Shown: piece after piece, positions 12,286-27,797 of the stretch
How positions within the stretch are numbered: the first letter of the stretch is position 1
Layout: every line of letters starts with the position of its first letter
Assembly: GCA_035222895.1 (NCBI GenBank)
Contig: JAVYIG010007206.1
Coordinates: 1-64,000, forward strand
Reading direction: 5' to 3'
Origin: Strongylocentrotus droebachiensis
Lineage: Eukaryota > Echinodermata > Echinoidea > Camarodonta > Strongylocentrotidae
Length of the DNA: 64,000 bases
Notes under the pieces: generated by a model
What the model was told of the DNA's origin: nothing
The model's database searches: none
The model's input: only the letters and a program-made list of their open reading frames with translations
Position numbers and translations under genes: made by a program

Positions 12286-12821
12286 ACATTGAAGGCAGTG
12301 GTTCAGTAAAGCTAGTGTTTTTTTCCATTGGGATAATCGTGACGTCAGAAGGTCGTGAATCCATGCGCGCTTCACTCGATGAGGTCCAAAAGTCTGAACC
12401 TCTACGCGCAGACCTTACACTCTGCAACAGTCGCATCCGAGTCGCCCTTAGTTTTTCTTTCACTTCAGGTTGCCTGATGCCAAAGAGGAGGAAGACAAAG
12501 ACTCCCTGGAGAGAATTCAAGAATGCGAAGAGGGCACCGAATACCATGCGACCATCACCTACAGCCAGGAAACCAAAGACCCAAGTGAGACCGAGCAACG
12601 TGCCGATTGCCACAGCATTTTGTGCCCGGCGAATGGTTTCGATCCGGGTTTTGGCTCCCCTTTCTTTCTTGGACAGCCTTGTACTGGTGGCGGAGAAAGT
12701 CTTCCTACCACAGGTTAGCTTATATATAACAATTGTAAAGGTGATGCAATTACAGGTGAGGATCAGACCGATTGGCAGAATCAGTCCAAAATATAAAGAA
12801 GGTCCGGGTAAAAGGAAGCAG
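12284..12821 (-). CDS. Adhesion GPCR last exon: TM5, TM6, TM7 and cytoplasmic tail
   Basis: The acceptor follows a CTTTTCTTTCAG tract. The first base completes a Tyr codon from the previous exon. TM5 lies in 'FGLILPIGLILTCNCITF', TM6 in 'AIGTLLGLTWVFGFLAV' (the family's GLTW motif) and TM7 in 'ALFAFLNSLQGVFVFLLFGI', followed by the helix-8-like 'RQPEVKEKLR'. A tail rich in Ser and Arg ends '...TSFTEPLPSM'. A basic third intracellular loop ('LSKKERGAKTRIETIRRAQ') precedes TM6. The open frame runs unbroken from the acceptor to the TGA. Confidence 0.95.
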
Positions 12822-13146
12822 CTGAAAGAAAAGGGGAAACAGATATATTTGCCACTGATTAGTTATTGACCTTTTTCATTACAGGAGACATAAAAACGAA
12901 AAATATGGCCTTTGAAATGAATTTGCTACTCTGAGAATTTAACATAATCGTAATAACATGAACTCAATATTAAGGCAACCCATTCTGTCTTGTTTGGATC
13001 AATGAACTTATGATCATTCACGCATGTAAAGCATCTCTGTAATATTGACTTTCTCATTAAGACTGCGTTTTTTGGCTTTTTAATGTAACTTTGAATGCAA
13101 ATTATGACGAAAGACGGATCAAAGGTGTTTTGGAACGAAAATATTT

Positions 13147-13183
<37 letters not shown>

Positions 13184-14020
13184 CAAACATATCCCTATTA
13201 CATATGCAACCAATTTGCTATTATAAGTAGGTTGCATTGAAACAGATTATTATGCTTTCATCATAGAAATGAAAACCACTGTGACAAAATAGAGAGCGGG
13301 ATAGGGAAAAAACTATTAAAAGTTAAAGTAAAAAAACAATGGAGAAAATGAGCTGCGTGCACCTAAGAGAATGAAAGTAATACGTTGTGGAAAAAGGAAG
13401 GATATGGAGAGTACACTATTAAATGGGAGGGGAGTTTTTCCCCTCAAAAATAAGAACACAAGTCATCTTAGTATGTTGTTATCTCTTTTTAAGTGGCTGC
13501 CTTGGCAGGACATAGAGTGATATTTGATTATACTGCTTCCTTAATATAAACTCGTTAGTAATCAAATCAACATGGTGATGATGATGATGATTCATAGTAG
13601 GGTGATCACACTGCCTGTGCACACAGTCTGCCCCATGCACACACACACACACACACACAACAGCAGTCAGTTGGTAAAAAATAGCAATTTCCGTAAGTGT
13701 AAACAACAAATTGATTCAATGAGTGAAACACATGAGGATATTGCATTTTTTGTAGGGGTGTTTCTTACATTGAGGTGCATTTTCACCACGCAGAATAACA
13801 GTCAATGGGCGATCAGCGGGCCATGTCACACATGGCTGAAAATACAATATTATAATTAATGATTCAACATATTTCCCACATGCCTATAACAATGAAACTA
13901 CACAGAATTGTAGTTAAAGGTATGCTTAAAAGATATGTGAAATAAAAAAATTAAAATATTGTTCAGTTTTTTTAAAATAAATTTACAAAAATTGCTATTT
14001 CTACCAACTAACTGCTGTTG

Positions 14021-14054
<34 letters not shown>

Positions 14055-17000
14055 CATGGGGCAGACTGTGTGCACAGGGAGTGTGATCACCCTAATAGTA
14101 TTGATTATGCCCAGTATTTCGGCGAAGAAGATTACCGTGACCCTTTTTTGTTTAATCGATTAAACTGAATCTTGTATTCAAGAGACAGTGGCATGTCATG
14201 ACTAGATAAGACTTCATGAAAGTTTGTGACTGACATCTGGTTTATAATAAATAAATCACAGAATAGCATGATTAATGTAAATCAAGAAACAGAATTGGTA
14301 TTCATACTTTCCTATTATCTTTTCCCGCTCAATAGCAAAATACGAAACAAACTGTATTTTTAACGCAACAGTAGAAGCGGCAAAAGAATTGTCAAAGTTT
14401 CAAAAATAAAAATTTGTTGCTGGTTGTCGGTGTTCTCGAAGCTTTGGAGATTATTCGGCCACTAGTCGTTAATCATTCGCCTATCAGCTACCGACAAATT
14501 TTCTCAACGAAATATCGCCCGGTAAAAATAGGTAAGCACTCAGAATCAGGCCTTGTTCAGGCTGTGATCAGGCGGCGATCAAGGGGCGATCAGTCAGCAA
14601 TCAGTGTGAGACCTGTCGCCTACCCTTGTGGCCAAGATAAACCTGACATTTTCCACGACCAGTTTGATCGGCAAAAGGTTTTCGACGCAGCCGCGTAAAC
14701 CTCCAGCCGACCAAAGCTTTGCATGGAGACCAATGCCGACCACCGACAATCTTTTAACTCATAGCTTGCCATAAGGCTGCATGCACGCTATTGTTAAGGT
14801 GCCATGTACACGCTAGCAAGCTATTAATCCTCTGCTTCTTGCATGATTGCACGCAAATGTAATAGCAGTTATTGTTCATGCCCAGTGGACTGTGCCTAGT
14901 ATTTTGCACGCGCTATTCATCGAACCATCGCGTTAATCAGATTATCTCCAAAACAACCTGGCACGGGGAGATTTGGGGCTTGGCACAATGGAGATTAGCC
15001 CTGTGGCAGGACGAGAGTTAAAGATAGCCAAAAACCTCTCTACGACCTCTGACAACCAATTACCGAACAGTGGTTGTCCGAAATCGTACCTGTATTGTGA
15101 CTTAAGATTAACACGCCACATTACTATGTAACACCTGGTTATATCTGTGTAAAACTGATATGAAGAGACGCACAATGCTTTCATGAAAAGCCAAGAAAAA
15201 TTTGAGCGTTGTTGATTAAGCACAAAGCAACGGGGGTCTTTGTCGGGTTAAGAGCAAACTTGTTGGATCTATTTTCTTACTATTCAGAGTTTTGGTACGC
15301 TGTCCATTTGCTGGCAACTGTTGCTATGACGACCATAAGCGGAATGCCTGTATTTTGGAGTATAAATACCATTCAGAAATGTTAATAAGTATAAAGATAG
15401 TGATAGGAGAAATGACTGAAGCAAAAAAATGAGTGAGAAACAAAGATTGATAATAATACATGATATCTTGGGTAGCGGTCCTGGATGGGGTGAAAAGCGT
15501 CCACCGGGTAGGTTTAGGCAGAGAACGTCCCCCGATTTTTTTTTGTTAAAGGCAATTATAATGTGTGTGCCTCTAATGTGATCTATAACACAAAGTTCAC
15601 ATTTGCCTTAATTCATATGCCATAGGTAGCACACATTTCAATGTGTGTTTTCAAGATCTACAACATACAAACAATATGACCAATATTACAAAAATGCAGG
15701 CTCATTGACTCAATAGATCATCTTCGCAATTTAATCATAATTCATGCATACATCTTTTTGCCATGTTAATTATTTAATTCACTTGTTACAATTAGTTATA
15801 TTTCACTAGTCAGAGTGCAAGTTGCATACATTAATTGTTGCTGGTAGGACAAACTATTGAAATAAATTCGTTTGTAACAGGCGAAAGAAAAAATTGTAAT
15901 AAGCACTTTACAAGATTTATGTATTAAATTGATTACATTATGGAAATGGCCTATTGGTGGACGAGGGATGTCTTTTCATTGACAAAGCCACCCTCCCCCA
16001 AATTTAAGGGATCCCCCCAAATTGTCTGCACTTTAATTTAAACCCGTCTGACACCATTATATGAGCAAAGAAAGATTTGCAGATGATCAAAAGTGCTGAA
16101 AAGTTCTAAATACAGAATGTAATTAAATTTGCTGCGACTCCTTGAAAACTTTTGAAATTACTGACAAATACAAAATATTCTTTAAAAAAAGGGGGTGGGT
16201 TAGTTTACCCTTTAAGATGCTTTGCCACATCTGCCCTTATTTTCCTCGAATGTTAACAAAGCATATATAATCTTGGCACAAGATCGTACTGGAATAGGAA
16301 CCTTAAAGGAAATAGTCTTTGAGACGTGAATAGGACTCAAGTTGAAAAAACATAGTCCTATCCACACGTCATCTTGCATAGATTCAACCAGGACTCTCAA
16401 TACAGTACATACGTGTGTAGGATTTGGATACGGGAATATCAAGTATATTGTTTATTGTCTCATATGTGAAGAATCGACACCTTGCAACAATAAAACCTTT
16501 CGAATCACATAAGTACGGTTTATAAAGATAACATTTCAAATCAGTGAGAGTAAACTTAGACATTTGCGGGAGCCGGAGCTTCGTGTTTAAGTCATCAGAA
16601 TATTAAATGAAAACAAACGAATTTTAATACCGAAATAAATCGAGTTTGGAATCAAATCTAGCATTACCCCCCACATTTGTACAACAATCAAATGATAATT
16701 AATTTGTTGGGGTGCCTTTCCATTATGCCTTTGAAAGCAGTATATAACCTTTCTTTTTGCAATTCAAACGATTAAAAATAAAAATGAAATAGAACCTTAG
16801 ACCCACCCCATCCGACGAGACAACATTTTAGGAGTAACTTGGGTATGTAGGTGTCCATAACCCTGACGAATGACATGTACATGCTGAAGGCTTCTACACC
16901 CATCCAAGCAAGCGATGCAAGGCAGAAGTAATGCAATAGGATAGCAACCACAGTACAGCCGATCCTCCAGGTCGGTCGGTCAATACCGATGACGAAAATG

Positions 17001-20000
17001 ACGTATAAACATAGCAAGGCGAAACAGAGATTAACGATGATCTGTTGTGGTCGTTTTCCACGCAGTTTTCTGTGGGAAGAAATCCACGAACACATTATTA
17101 TAGTCAACGCGTTTGTCTACAAAACCCCTTTCTCGCCAAAGAAAATGAATTATCAATATTCATCTAGAATAAAATCTACCATATTTATTGGGGCTATAGG
17201 CAGAAAATGAACGATATTTTATCAAACATATCGGTGGCATGTACAGCCTACATGTGATTTTACCCACATTAAATCAGTGTGGAATATTTTGTAAGCCAAC
17301 TGCTCGTATATTCCTCCATAATTTTGAACTGTAGTATGGGAAACTATGGACACTGCTAGGCTCTACGTATATTTTGAAAAACAAATTAAAGTAGACTTTG
17401 CAATATGATTTCATGAAGTAGTCTCCATTATAACATGTTAATAAGATCATATTATTAAACTATACTTTACAGTACCAGGATTTCTTTTGAAGGTACTATG
17501 CGGCCCAAAAGTAATGATTTTTATTGGATTTTCAAACTCTATATGGAACATTTCCATGCTAGTGGCGGTCCCTAAAACGCTAGAGTAGACGATTAGAATT
17601 TTCTTTTAATTCTAATTTTTTTTGGGGGTATTGTAGTGTGAACGTTTGGAAAACGGAAGCCTAGAGGATGACAGAAACAGCTGTAAAAACAAAGAGGTAG
17701 GGGTGTAGATGGCTCGGTGATAGAGCCGTGGTTTCAAAACTGGGAGGACCCGGCTTCTAAACCAAGTGGTTTCACTAATGCCCTCTATTAGGGCATTTAT
17801 ACGGTTAGTTAGTCCCTCGGAAAGGACTTAAAGCCGTCGGTCCCCTAGTTGCTTACTTACAAGCATAACACATGCTTTCTTATAAGTCAGGTAAAATAAA
17901 TCATCAAACCGAAATATGGAGGACGTCGTGCTAAGTGATGTTGCAAATGTAATGCATGACATGAGCCTTTGAGATGAAACGCTAAAACTGACAAAAAGTC
18001 ATATTAACTTTAGTCAGCTGGGTCCAAACAATGCTTACCTAAAACCCAGAAGAATGATAATGGTCAAAGACAGACACACAATTGATGCAATGCAACCGAT
18101 GCGACTGATCAGATCAATAACTTGAGATTTAAGACTTCCTTTGATATCCTGAAAATGATAAAGAATAACGATTTGAATTACTATATCTACAATAGGATTC
18201 CCCTTTCCAGAAGAATTTTAGATGCATTCCGGTAATTATGATGGACCAAATTAAACTTATTCAAATGTTTGCTGTTCGTATTTGTTTACGATAGCAGAAT
18301 CCCCATCTGAGAAGTTCATCAACAAAAACAAAGTTTAAACAGGAAAAGATTGGGAGGAAAGTTTAACTCCTTAAAATTCGATCGAATATATTTACATGTA
18401 ATGGTATGTTTGTGACTATCATGTCAAACACATTGACGTCCCTGAATCGAACAAAATACCCAAAATATCATCTTTGTCTCTCATGGCTCCCGAAGGTCTT
18501 ACTAAACATTGTGATTGTAAAAAGTAGTTGATTGTCTTTTAGTTTTGTTATAAGTCAAGAAAGAAAAAAACATAACAAGTTGAAAGAAAAAAGTAAATCT
18601 AGTAGTGTAGTACAAACTAAAATCAAATACATGTATTAAAGATAAACTTTAGTACTGGTAATGCGATTGCATTGTGAAAGAAAAGGTGTGGAAAGGATCA
18701 GAAACAGTTGATCATGTAGCATGTATGTATTGGTGTGCACTGCAAGGTTCTGGAGTCATCAAAATCATAATAAATTTGACCGAGTCTTGGTAAAGTAACA
18801 AGCACTGTACACAGAAAGCTATATATGGGACAACACACATGGTGTCGGGACTAGTACTACCTTGATTTCCTTGTCTTTCTATGCTCATTACTCAGCCAGT
18901 ATACATTGTCTTCCAAAATTGTTTGGCACATGTCATTTATTTGTAATCTTGAACATTCAGTGTAAGTTTCGTTTGATTCTGTGAGAATTTTTTTTATTTT
19001 TTTTATCAGAACTGGAGTTTATCTTTAATGTGGGCTTCATAGTGCCTAGGTACGCATAACTATGACGTGACACATACCACCATAAGTAGAGAAGTAGAAC
19101 ATGCATACAATTGCATTCTATAACGTTGTAAACGACCATTGTCTTTCATCCAATAATTTCTTGAAATATCTATGCTCAAAACTGTTCAACACTCAATTAT
19201 TTCCCATTTTGATATGATTAATATATGTTCACGATCAAGATGTCTGTATCAGCAACATATTGCTTCACGCGTTAACGAACGAGAACATGATATTTGAAAT
19301 GGATATTATACCAAAAGAACAGCGAAGCTTGTGAGATGATAACACCGACAAGCCACCATGTCTGTAAAGGTAGTGTTGTCGATTTTACACCCTTCGTCCG
19401 ACCATTCTTCCAAAGTGATGTCCCAATACACACAGCGCGCTGGAAGGTTGGTGTCATTGTATTTTTCCGCCAAACTCTAATACAGGTATGCATAACAAAG
19501 AACAATTAAGGCGTTATTTTGTTGCAAAAATAATTCAGTTAACATTGGTATTCTGAGAACTACACCTTCTTAATGACTACACCATTGCAATTTTGTTGCT
19601 TCTCTGTCCAAACTTGTTTAAGTTACACATGTTATCTGTGACTACATTCTTTCATTACCAAAAGTGGCACCAAAACACAATACATCTACCATTGCTTAGA
19701 TTTGGCTTTACTGGGCTATAAGGATCGACCCCTGTGTAATCGAGATTTTAATGGGAATTTCTATTTGGTACATGACCTTTAATATGATCTGTTGAATTTA
19801 CCCTCATTACGACATATGTCTTTAAGCTTATCTTCATCATTACAACAAACGTTTTTAGTGAGAAGTGCAACTGACAACTCCTTCATCATGAAATTTAGTA
19901 CAAATTCGGGAATTATTAAGTGGTCGTTTCAATAAAAGAGAGTCTACATAAATATACCTGATTCACAGGAAACACAAAGGTAATTGATTCATTATCAGGG

Positions 20001-23000
20001 AGGTCTTTGATATCAGTTCCCTCAATGGTCACAGTTAAGATAGGAGAAGCGACAACCGACACCGTCTTCGGTTGCTGATTCTGCTTGTCTCCAGATGATG
20101 GAGTACTGGATGAAGACGGTCTGTCACCCTGAAACAGTTTGGGCGAGTTGACTAGAAAGACACTGACGGATATCGCCTTACTGTCATCTAAAGTTCAAAC
20201 ACAGTGTTGTATGCGTTCAATATACGTGTATGTAATACAAATGCAGTCTTTACAATAAATCTTAATTTCGGGGAAAACTTACTGTTTGAGTAGTTGGTCT
20301 CAATGGACTGTCCGGGGTTTCCCATTTGACCGACAGCCCACGAGACCAACATCTACAAATGGGTTCAACACGACCTTTGTAACTTGACAAGTGTGGGTGG
20401 GGGGAGATTGGGTCTAACATCAGATCGTTTGCTTGTCTTTTTATTTGTTTCTTAGCTTTTGGTAATATGGTGTCTTGGTTATTCTGATCTCAAACATTTC
20501 TTCTTAACTATTGCAACATTAAATGTTATTTTATGTTCCTATTAATATGGAGTGAACTGTACCACAGAGTTATGAGAATAATGTTGATTTAAGTTTTAGT
20601 CCTGAAGCTGTAGTTTTTCGAAGAAAGTAATGTCAACATCGAAAAAAGTAAAGAAGAAGAAACAGACCTGGCACTAAAGATAGAATTGCAGATGGTAAAG
20701 TAACAGATGCTACGTCTGCCATATTAGACATAGTTCCTTCATCGGTTGAAATATCGATGACGTCATTCCCGGCTCCACCTATGGCAGTTCTGAGTGGAAA
20801 ACTCGTCCTATCAACTTTGACGGCTGCTAGTATAATATTTGATCCACTGTATGTAGAAATAAAACAATCAGAATGTTGGTGAGGGGGGGGGGGGGGGTTA
20901 CGTTGGTATTTGGGCTTATTTAGGTATCAGTGGACGTATCACACTGATAACATGGGTTATAGAATGCAGCCAATTTATTTGATCAAAAGACATCACGTGA
21001 CCGTGCACCTTTCTCTCTTACTCAACCCAGTTGATGTAAATTGGTACATGGCAGGAATGAGTTTCTTGAAATTAAACCTGGAGCGCTGTAATGACCGCTT
21101 TGCTGAAGCAAGGATAACAATCGGGCAGCGCCAGGAGCGTCACGATGTGGCGGACATGTGCGTTTTATAAGAAGCCATTTTTATTATTATCATTATTTAT
21201 TACCAAATGATATTGCACGGATAAGATGCGCGTATGCTAATCTATGTCGAGTTTGAAAATAATACCCAATGACATTAGGCCAGTTTATAAAATTTTAAAA
21301 AATCAGCTGCATTTACACTGCAACTACGAGGAAGAAAAAAGAAAAAAACGGGTGCAAATTTCTGTTACAATAGCAGCTTCCCATACGTTGCAATTCTGCA
21401 CCCAAAGTAGTGTGAAGAATTACACCCTAAGGGGTGCTGCTATTGTAGTAAATGTCTGCACCCCTAAGGGTGCACGTATATGCTCCATTTCAGTGGCGGA
21501 TCTAGGGGGGCCGGGGGCTCGGGCCCCTTCCCTTGGGAAAAAACGTGTCAAAAAAACAAGTTATATTTACCTTTATTTTGGAGATAGGCCATCTCCCCTG
21601 GCGCTCGAGGGGAGGGGGTGCGATTTTTTCAAATTTTCGAGGGCCCCAAACAAATTAGTGCTCACTCCTCTCTCCCCCACTGAGCGAATTATCGGCCGGC
21701 GCGATTTTCAAATTTTCAGGAGCAAAAAAAAAAAGAATAAGTGCTCAATACCCCCCCCCCCCCCCCCCCCCCACTGAACGAATTATCGGCCGGCTGTATC
21801 GCCGCTAAATTTTTTCTCACGAATTGGGCCCCCTCCAATGCCGCCGGCTGGATCCGCCCCTCCTCCCTCTAGGGTGCAAAACTATACCCCGCCCTATATG
21901 GTGCTGTTAAAGTAGCAGAGGTCTGCACCTCTAATGGCGCAAATTTGTACCTTTATTTCTTAGTGTGTATGATCGCGGTTTGTAAAATTTAATCTTTAAA
22001 ATAATTCATAAGGAGTTTTAAATTGATTCGACTATGATTTCTAAAAACTCGAAATCACTCAATACTGAGACAAGGGAAGGGAATCCATCGCATCTGGTCA
22101 ATTATCCTCATACCTGTAGGTGAAGTTGTTAGTGGATGTCTTTTGAATGAGTTTAGTCAATGTGGAGATTGTATTCAGTATTTCGTTTGAGACCTGCTTG
22201 GAGCTCGCTGTCTCGAAGGTACTCTCTGGGATGTTCAAGATATTATCCACCACTCCTATCACGTTCACGGAGACCTATTAGAAATTGATTTGTGAGTGAC
22301 ATATTGATATAGGCATGGATTTAATTCATTCCCTATCCGCTTGCAATAATTAAAGGACAGGCTAATTGATTTTGAATATTGATGTGATTTGCATCATGGC
22401 ATTATGGAAAGTGACAACTAACAATTGTATAAAGTACCGCCTTGGAAACATTCAAAGTAACGATTATTAATAATTATAAAACTAAAATACCGCCCCATTC
22501 TTGCACATGTCACTTGAAGAGAGCTCCGATCACTCATTAGATTTGTGACGTCTCTGAAGGGACCAAATGAGCTATGCACACGATGTTCCATAACAGACAT
22601 ACACTCCAATGCCTGTTTTTGTCGTTTTCTCTTCACTTATTTCTCTTACGTTACAAGAGTCATTTAATAACTGTGATTATTTTTTTCTATTCTAAATGTC
22701 GAACATATTTAATTTTGAAGAAAAAAACAGTCTTAAGTCTTCTACATCAGCGTTTCTCAACCTTTTTTGGGGCCCCCACCCATTTAATGACATAACAAGT
22801 TTCGCATCACCCTAATCCAAAATTCATCAAAGATGATTTGTTTTCCACCCAACATAATTATACATAAACGCACGCCTCGCATTTTCGCGTTAGGGCCGTG
22901 AAAATAAACTATCCGGATCCCAAATACTGCAAGGGAGCAAGAACAAAATTCACTATTCATTATTGTACAAATGTTATTAGTCATCAATATACACTACAGA

Positions 23001-26000
23001 CAATATGAAATTATATATACGTTCACCTCGTTGCCATGGATCACCCTGATTTTTCAATTTTGCGAGAAGTGAAGCGAACAAGGGGGAAAAGGACACTTTG
23101 TTGTGGTATAATTTTCATTGTGATATTAAAAAAAAAATATTAAAAGGGTTATGTTCCGGCGCCAAGCTGCTCGAGTCATGACGATATTCGGGCAGCGAAT
23201 ACCCGAATATCGTCATATCATCATAATGGAGATATTCATAGACCATGCTGCCAAAAACTATCAGATTTTTTAAATTCTGCGCGCAAGCAAAATTATAATT
23301 TACTCATCATTTTCTCATAAAAATACCCAAAGTGATATATTTTTTGAGCACCTTGAAGTTTCTGATATTCCGTTATTCCAATAATTAGTTATAATATAAC
23401 TAAAATTCTCTCGCGGCACCCCGGATAAGAAACGCTGTACTAGATTGCTACAATTTGAGGGGTTAGATTTACCAGACGGGGGGTGGGGGGGGGGGGGGGT
23501 TAGATAACAATTATTTCTCCATAATTATAAGAGTTTGATTATAAGATATACCCTTTGCCCTGTGGGAAAATTGTGCATTTTTCATTGAAACTTTTTTCCC
23601 GTAGGTCTTTTAGCTATCTCTTATCCTATCACCATTTCGTTATCTTCTCTGCTGTACACCCCCCCCCCCCCCCCCCCCCCCCACTCCGTGATCGGAGGGA
23701 TACCATGCGTGTTACCAAAATGTCCGGTATTAAAGGAGTACTTTTCACGCACCAAAGTCCGGCTCGTAGTATACACAAAAGCCCGTTTTACACACCGGAC
23801 TTAGAGGGTGTTTTCAAAAGGAGGGAACATGCATATGCGTACCCTAAATAACACTGAGTGGGGGGGGGGGGGGGGGGGCAGGTGTACAATTGCATGAAGG
23901 ACGCAGATCGGATCGCCCCAAATAATTTTCGAAAATCGTTTAATTGCGCGTCGTACAGTAGGTTATCATAAAGAAAAATCACGACTTGATTTGATGGTGA
24001 GTATTAAAGAGAAGGCTGAGTTCTGGGAAGAGATGAAAAATAATTTGTGAGCGCTATCATTGGTATTATGCAAGTGTGGAATAACATCAGATTAAAAATG
24101 TTCCCTAAAAAGCATGGCTCTTCAAATGCCTTAATATTCTAAATATGGCATGTAACCATCATGAAATTCGGGACGGATTCTTATGCCACATGTTCGTGTA
24201 GTCCCATATACATCGTTCTGTGTGTACAGTGCTTGTAACTTTACACATACTTGGCTAAATTTCGTACAATTTGATGATTCCAGACCTTGCAGTACACACC
24301 AATACTTATATGCTAGATGATCAACCTTTTCTTATCAATTCCACAACGTTTCTTTCACAATGCAATCGCATGACTAGAACTCAACTCTATCTGTAAACCT
24401 GTACAGAGAAACTAACTCTTAGTGATTAATGCTCGTAAATATTCCTGCTACAGCAGCTATAATCTCGTCATCTTTCCTATTCTTTTAGAAGGTAAACATC
24501 ACAATCGATAATTATTCTTCTTCTTTAGTAATTAATGTTGGAATAGGATCAGTATAGTAGGCATAAATAGGCCTATTGGAAGAGCATCTCCATCATAAAT
24601 ATTGGCACTCTGAGATTTAAAAAATAAAATGAACAAGGTAATTACATCCCAAAACTGCTTACTAGCGTATAGGTTCCCTTGATCCTCTATTCATTATAAT
24701 GTTGATAATAATAATGGAAGTGGATATATTTTCACTTAATGAGTCGTAAATGACAGTTCCGTGACAAATTTTGAAATTCTTGGTTGTCTATCATGTTATA
24801 ATCTTTTTTTTTAAAACAAACTAAGTTGAGAAATGGTGGTAGTTTCATGATCTTTGTTTGTACGCTCTCAAAATTAAAACAATTTAAGGCAATAATGATA
24901 GAGATAATGATAATGGTAATAAAAATGCCCCCTAATCTCTTGTGAATCCCATTGTTTCATACGTTTTGCCTCGATCAAATAATAATTTTTAAAAGACTAA
25001 TTATATTGTCCCAATGTCGCTAAATTGTATGATAAGATAATTTTTGAAGGGCATTTTCAAACAATTTATCTCCTATCTCACGTCCTTCTTTCTTCTCCTT
25101 TATCTCTCCCTTCATTTTCACTTTTATTTTGCCATTCCATGTGGGAAATCTACAGATGCACACCACTATCTTCATGCGAGCCTCATTGATTATAACTAGA
25201 ACCATAAGGCCCCAATTACAGTGAGCTCATCCTCCAATTGAGAATAGCTCCCTCTAATTACAAAGGCTTGGTTCTGAGATGACGTGTTATATGATAAATC
25301 CATACAATAAATAATTGTACTCAATGCGATATGTACTTGAGGAGCATAGCTTCACTAAAAGTTTGAAATCTTACTTGTACAATGACATCTTCTGTTAAGT
25401 TCTGCTCCGATGCAAATCCAACGATGCTTCTCAATTTGTCGGTGACCGATTCCAGGAGCTCCTCATCAAATTTCGTTGATTTCTCTGTTACATTCGCTAA
25501 TTCATCAGATATAACTTCTATATTGTCCATCGTGATATTTGTCTAAATGAGCAATTATTGAAAAAGAAAATGTGGGAAAATGAAACACAACTAACCCTCA
25601 AAACTTTAATTGCGTATCAAAGCTGTACAAATATATACATATATTCAAAATTGAAAGAAAAAAGTAAATGAAACTACAAAAATGGAGATAACTACATAAA
25701 ATATTATAATTTTTCAGAATTGCATCCCTATTTCTACCTTTTGGGGGGTTCCTTTTTGGCTATCACAAGCGCTTGCGGAGATAAGCTAAGGCTTCCAAAA
25801 ATGCACGAATACTGTCGTCTTCATAACATCGTATGGGTACATGCTGGGTTGAGAACGTTAACGTGGTTGGATTGGCATTTGTACGCCTGTAAAATATCTG
25901 AATATTCCACAGGGAACTAAGCGTGTGCATTATCATGTGCCGATTAGCAAATGAATCCAATGACCGGAGTGAAAACTAATTACAGTGTAAAGCGCTTCGC

Positions 26001-27715
26001 AACATAATAGTATTAAGTGGTGCTTTACAAATGTAACTATTATTATTATTATTATTATTATCATATGTAAAACAGATAGATGATCTCGACTATGCTTTTT
26101 ACATGATCACTTCAAATCGGCATTTGAAGAACAAAGTGTGGGTTTCCTTATTTGTTATGAAGTTAAAAATAAACTTGAGTTCTGGTAAAGAAAAGAAAAT
26201 GAATTCTCACAGAATCAAAAGAAACTTTCACTGAATGTTCAAAATAACAAATAAATGTCATTTGCCAAACAATTTTGGTAGAAAATGTATACTGGCTGAG
26301 TAATGAGCATAGAAAGATAAGGAAATCAAGGAGTACTAGCCCCGACATCATTTGTGTAGTCCCATATACATCTCTCTGTGTACAGTGCTTGTTACTTTAT
26401 AAAGACTGGGCCAAATTCATTATGATTTTGATGACACCAGAACCTTGCAGTATATACCAATACTTACATGATACATGATCAACTTTTTCTGAACCATTCC
26501 TCACCCTTTCTTTCACAATGCAATCGCAAGACCTGGGGGTGATTCACTAACAGCTAAAATCGATCCGAAATGAGATTAAATCGCTCTTAGGCTCAATTTC
26601 ACTCCTAAGAGCGATATCGCTTTTAAGAACTGATTCACTAAGGCATTTGGGATTAATGCTAGCAGAGAAATCGCTATTAAGGCTGAGAGTGATCCGGATT
26701 GCTCTTAGCATTGCCTTTTGTGTGTAATCATTACTAGGGCCTAGGCCTACTCATCATTAGCAACACTTTCTGGCCAAGACAGAACTGTCAAACTGAAGCT
26801 AAATTAGAGAAAACACGAGGAAGATAGATTGATTTGACTGATTTGATTTACTCTATGATAGGGTAGGCCTAAATTAATTAGTGCCAACAATATGTAAAAC
26901 ACCTTAGACTTGGATTTTACATCAAGACTGTACGATGATCACCTCCTACAGCCTTGGCCCAACCCACACTAGAGCCGGCTACACATAACGTTAAATCCTG
27001 CATTTTACTTGAAACAAGCGTAACGAAAGACAAACTATACCTACAGAAAATCGTATTTATCCTCACACTGCTAGTAATCTACATGAAAAAGTCATGAATG
27101 ATTTTTTTTTTCTTATGCGAAATTTCGCTCAGTTTTCTTCTAATATTGGAACAAAATCAACATAGAAATAAACGTCATTGACAAATGAAACTACGATAGC
27201 TAGCTAATTATCGTTATGTCGATCGGTCGCCTGATTGATTGATGCCCAGTTACCAAAATTCGAGTCTGTTGATTGGGTGGATTGATCGCGTACATGAATA
27301 TTCATATGCGTGCATGATTATTCACGCTGGGATTGATCCCAGCCTAAAAGCGATTAAGTGAACAGTCAGGTAGAATCGCTTTTAAGCTGGGATTGAAATC
27401 AATCCCAAACATTGCTCTTTGGAACGATATCATTCCCAGTTAGTGAATCACCCCCCAGAACTCACCTTTATCTTTAAGAAAGTTTCACGTGTATTCGGGA
27501 TTATTATCAGAATGACTTAGCACATGTATTTGCTTTGATGGTCTTATATTAAGATATCGTACATTTTCCGAAATATTCTGCTATGAATGTATAACACAGG
27601 AGGGGATGGGAAATCGGGGAGAGTCTTTACTAGGTTTCCTGCCATTTCGGATTCACTATGCTTCATACACTGAAATCATAATATTGAGAGTGATATATCT
27701 ATTATGAATATATAC

Positions 27716-27751
<36 letters not shown>

Positions 27752-27760
27752 GGAGAGACA

Positions 27761-27797
<37 letters not shown>

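Larger units (their letters stand above)
12846..15280 (-). other. Intron between TM4/ECL2 and TM5 exons
   Basis: Holds a TA microsatellite (13149-13177), a foldback element (13596-14097) and, near 14405-14760, GATCAGGCGGCGATC-type short repeats with weakly inverted flanks (TTGTCGGTG) that may be another degraded foldback element. No other gene was found. Confidence 0.5.

Noticed and set aside
15960..16030. Possible short foldback or exon around CCACCCTCCCCCAAATTTAAGG
   Set aside because: No consistent inverted partner or coding phase.
16212..16442. 76-residue open frame between TM exons, first considered as the TM4/loop-2 exon
   Set aside because: Not hydrophobic, no matching splice phases. 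The true exon was found at 15281-15347.
20286..20345. AG/GT-bounded segment in the receptor intron that could be an exon (ATGTTGGTCTCG...)
   Set aside because: The GAIN exons on either side (20668-20846 ending phase 1, 19958-20187 starting phase 1) join directly in frame. Inserting this segment puts a stop in one phase and mismatches the others.
24000..26530. Family A MITE matches first read as a conserved coding exon ('VYWLSNEHRK' on the plus strand)
   Set aside because: The same frame recurs at 42.4 kb and in other copies only because the DNA is a repeated MITE; TTAA ends and inverted termini explain it.
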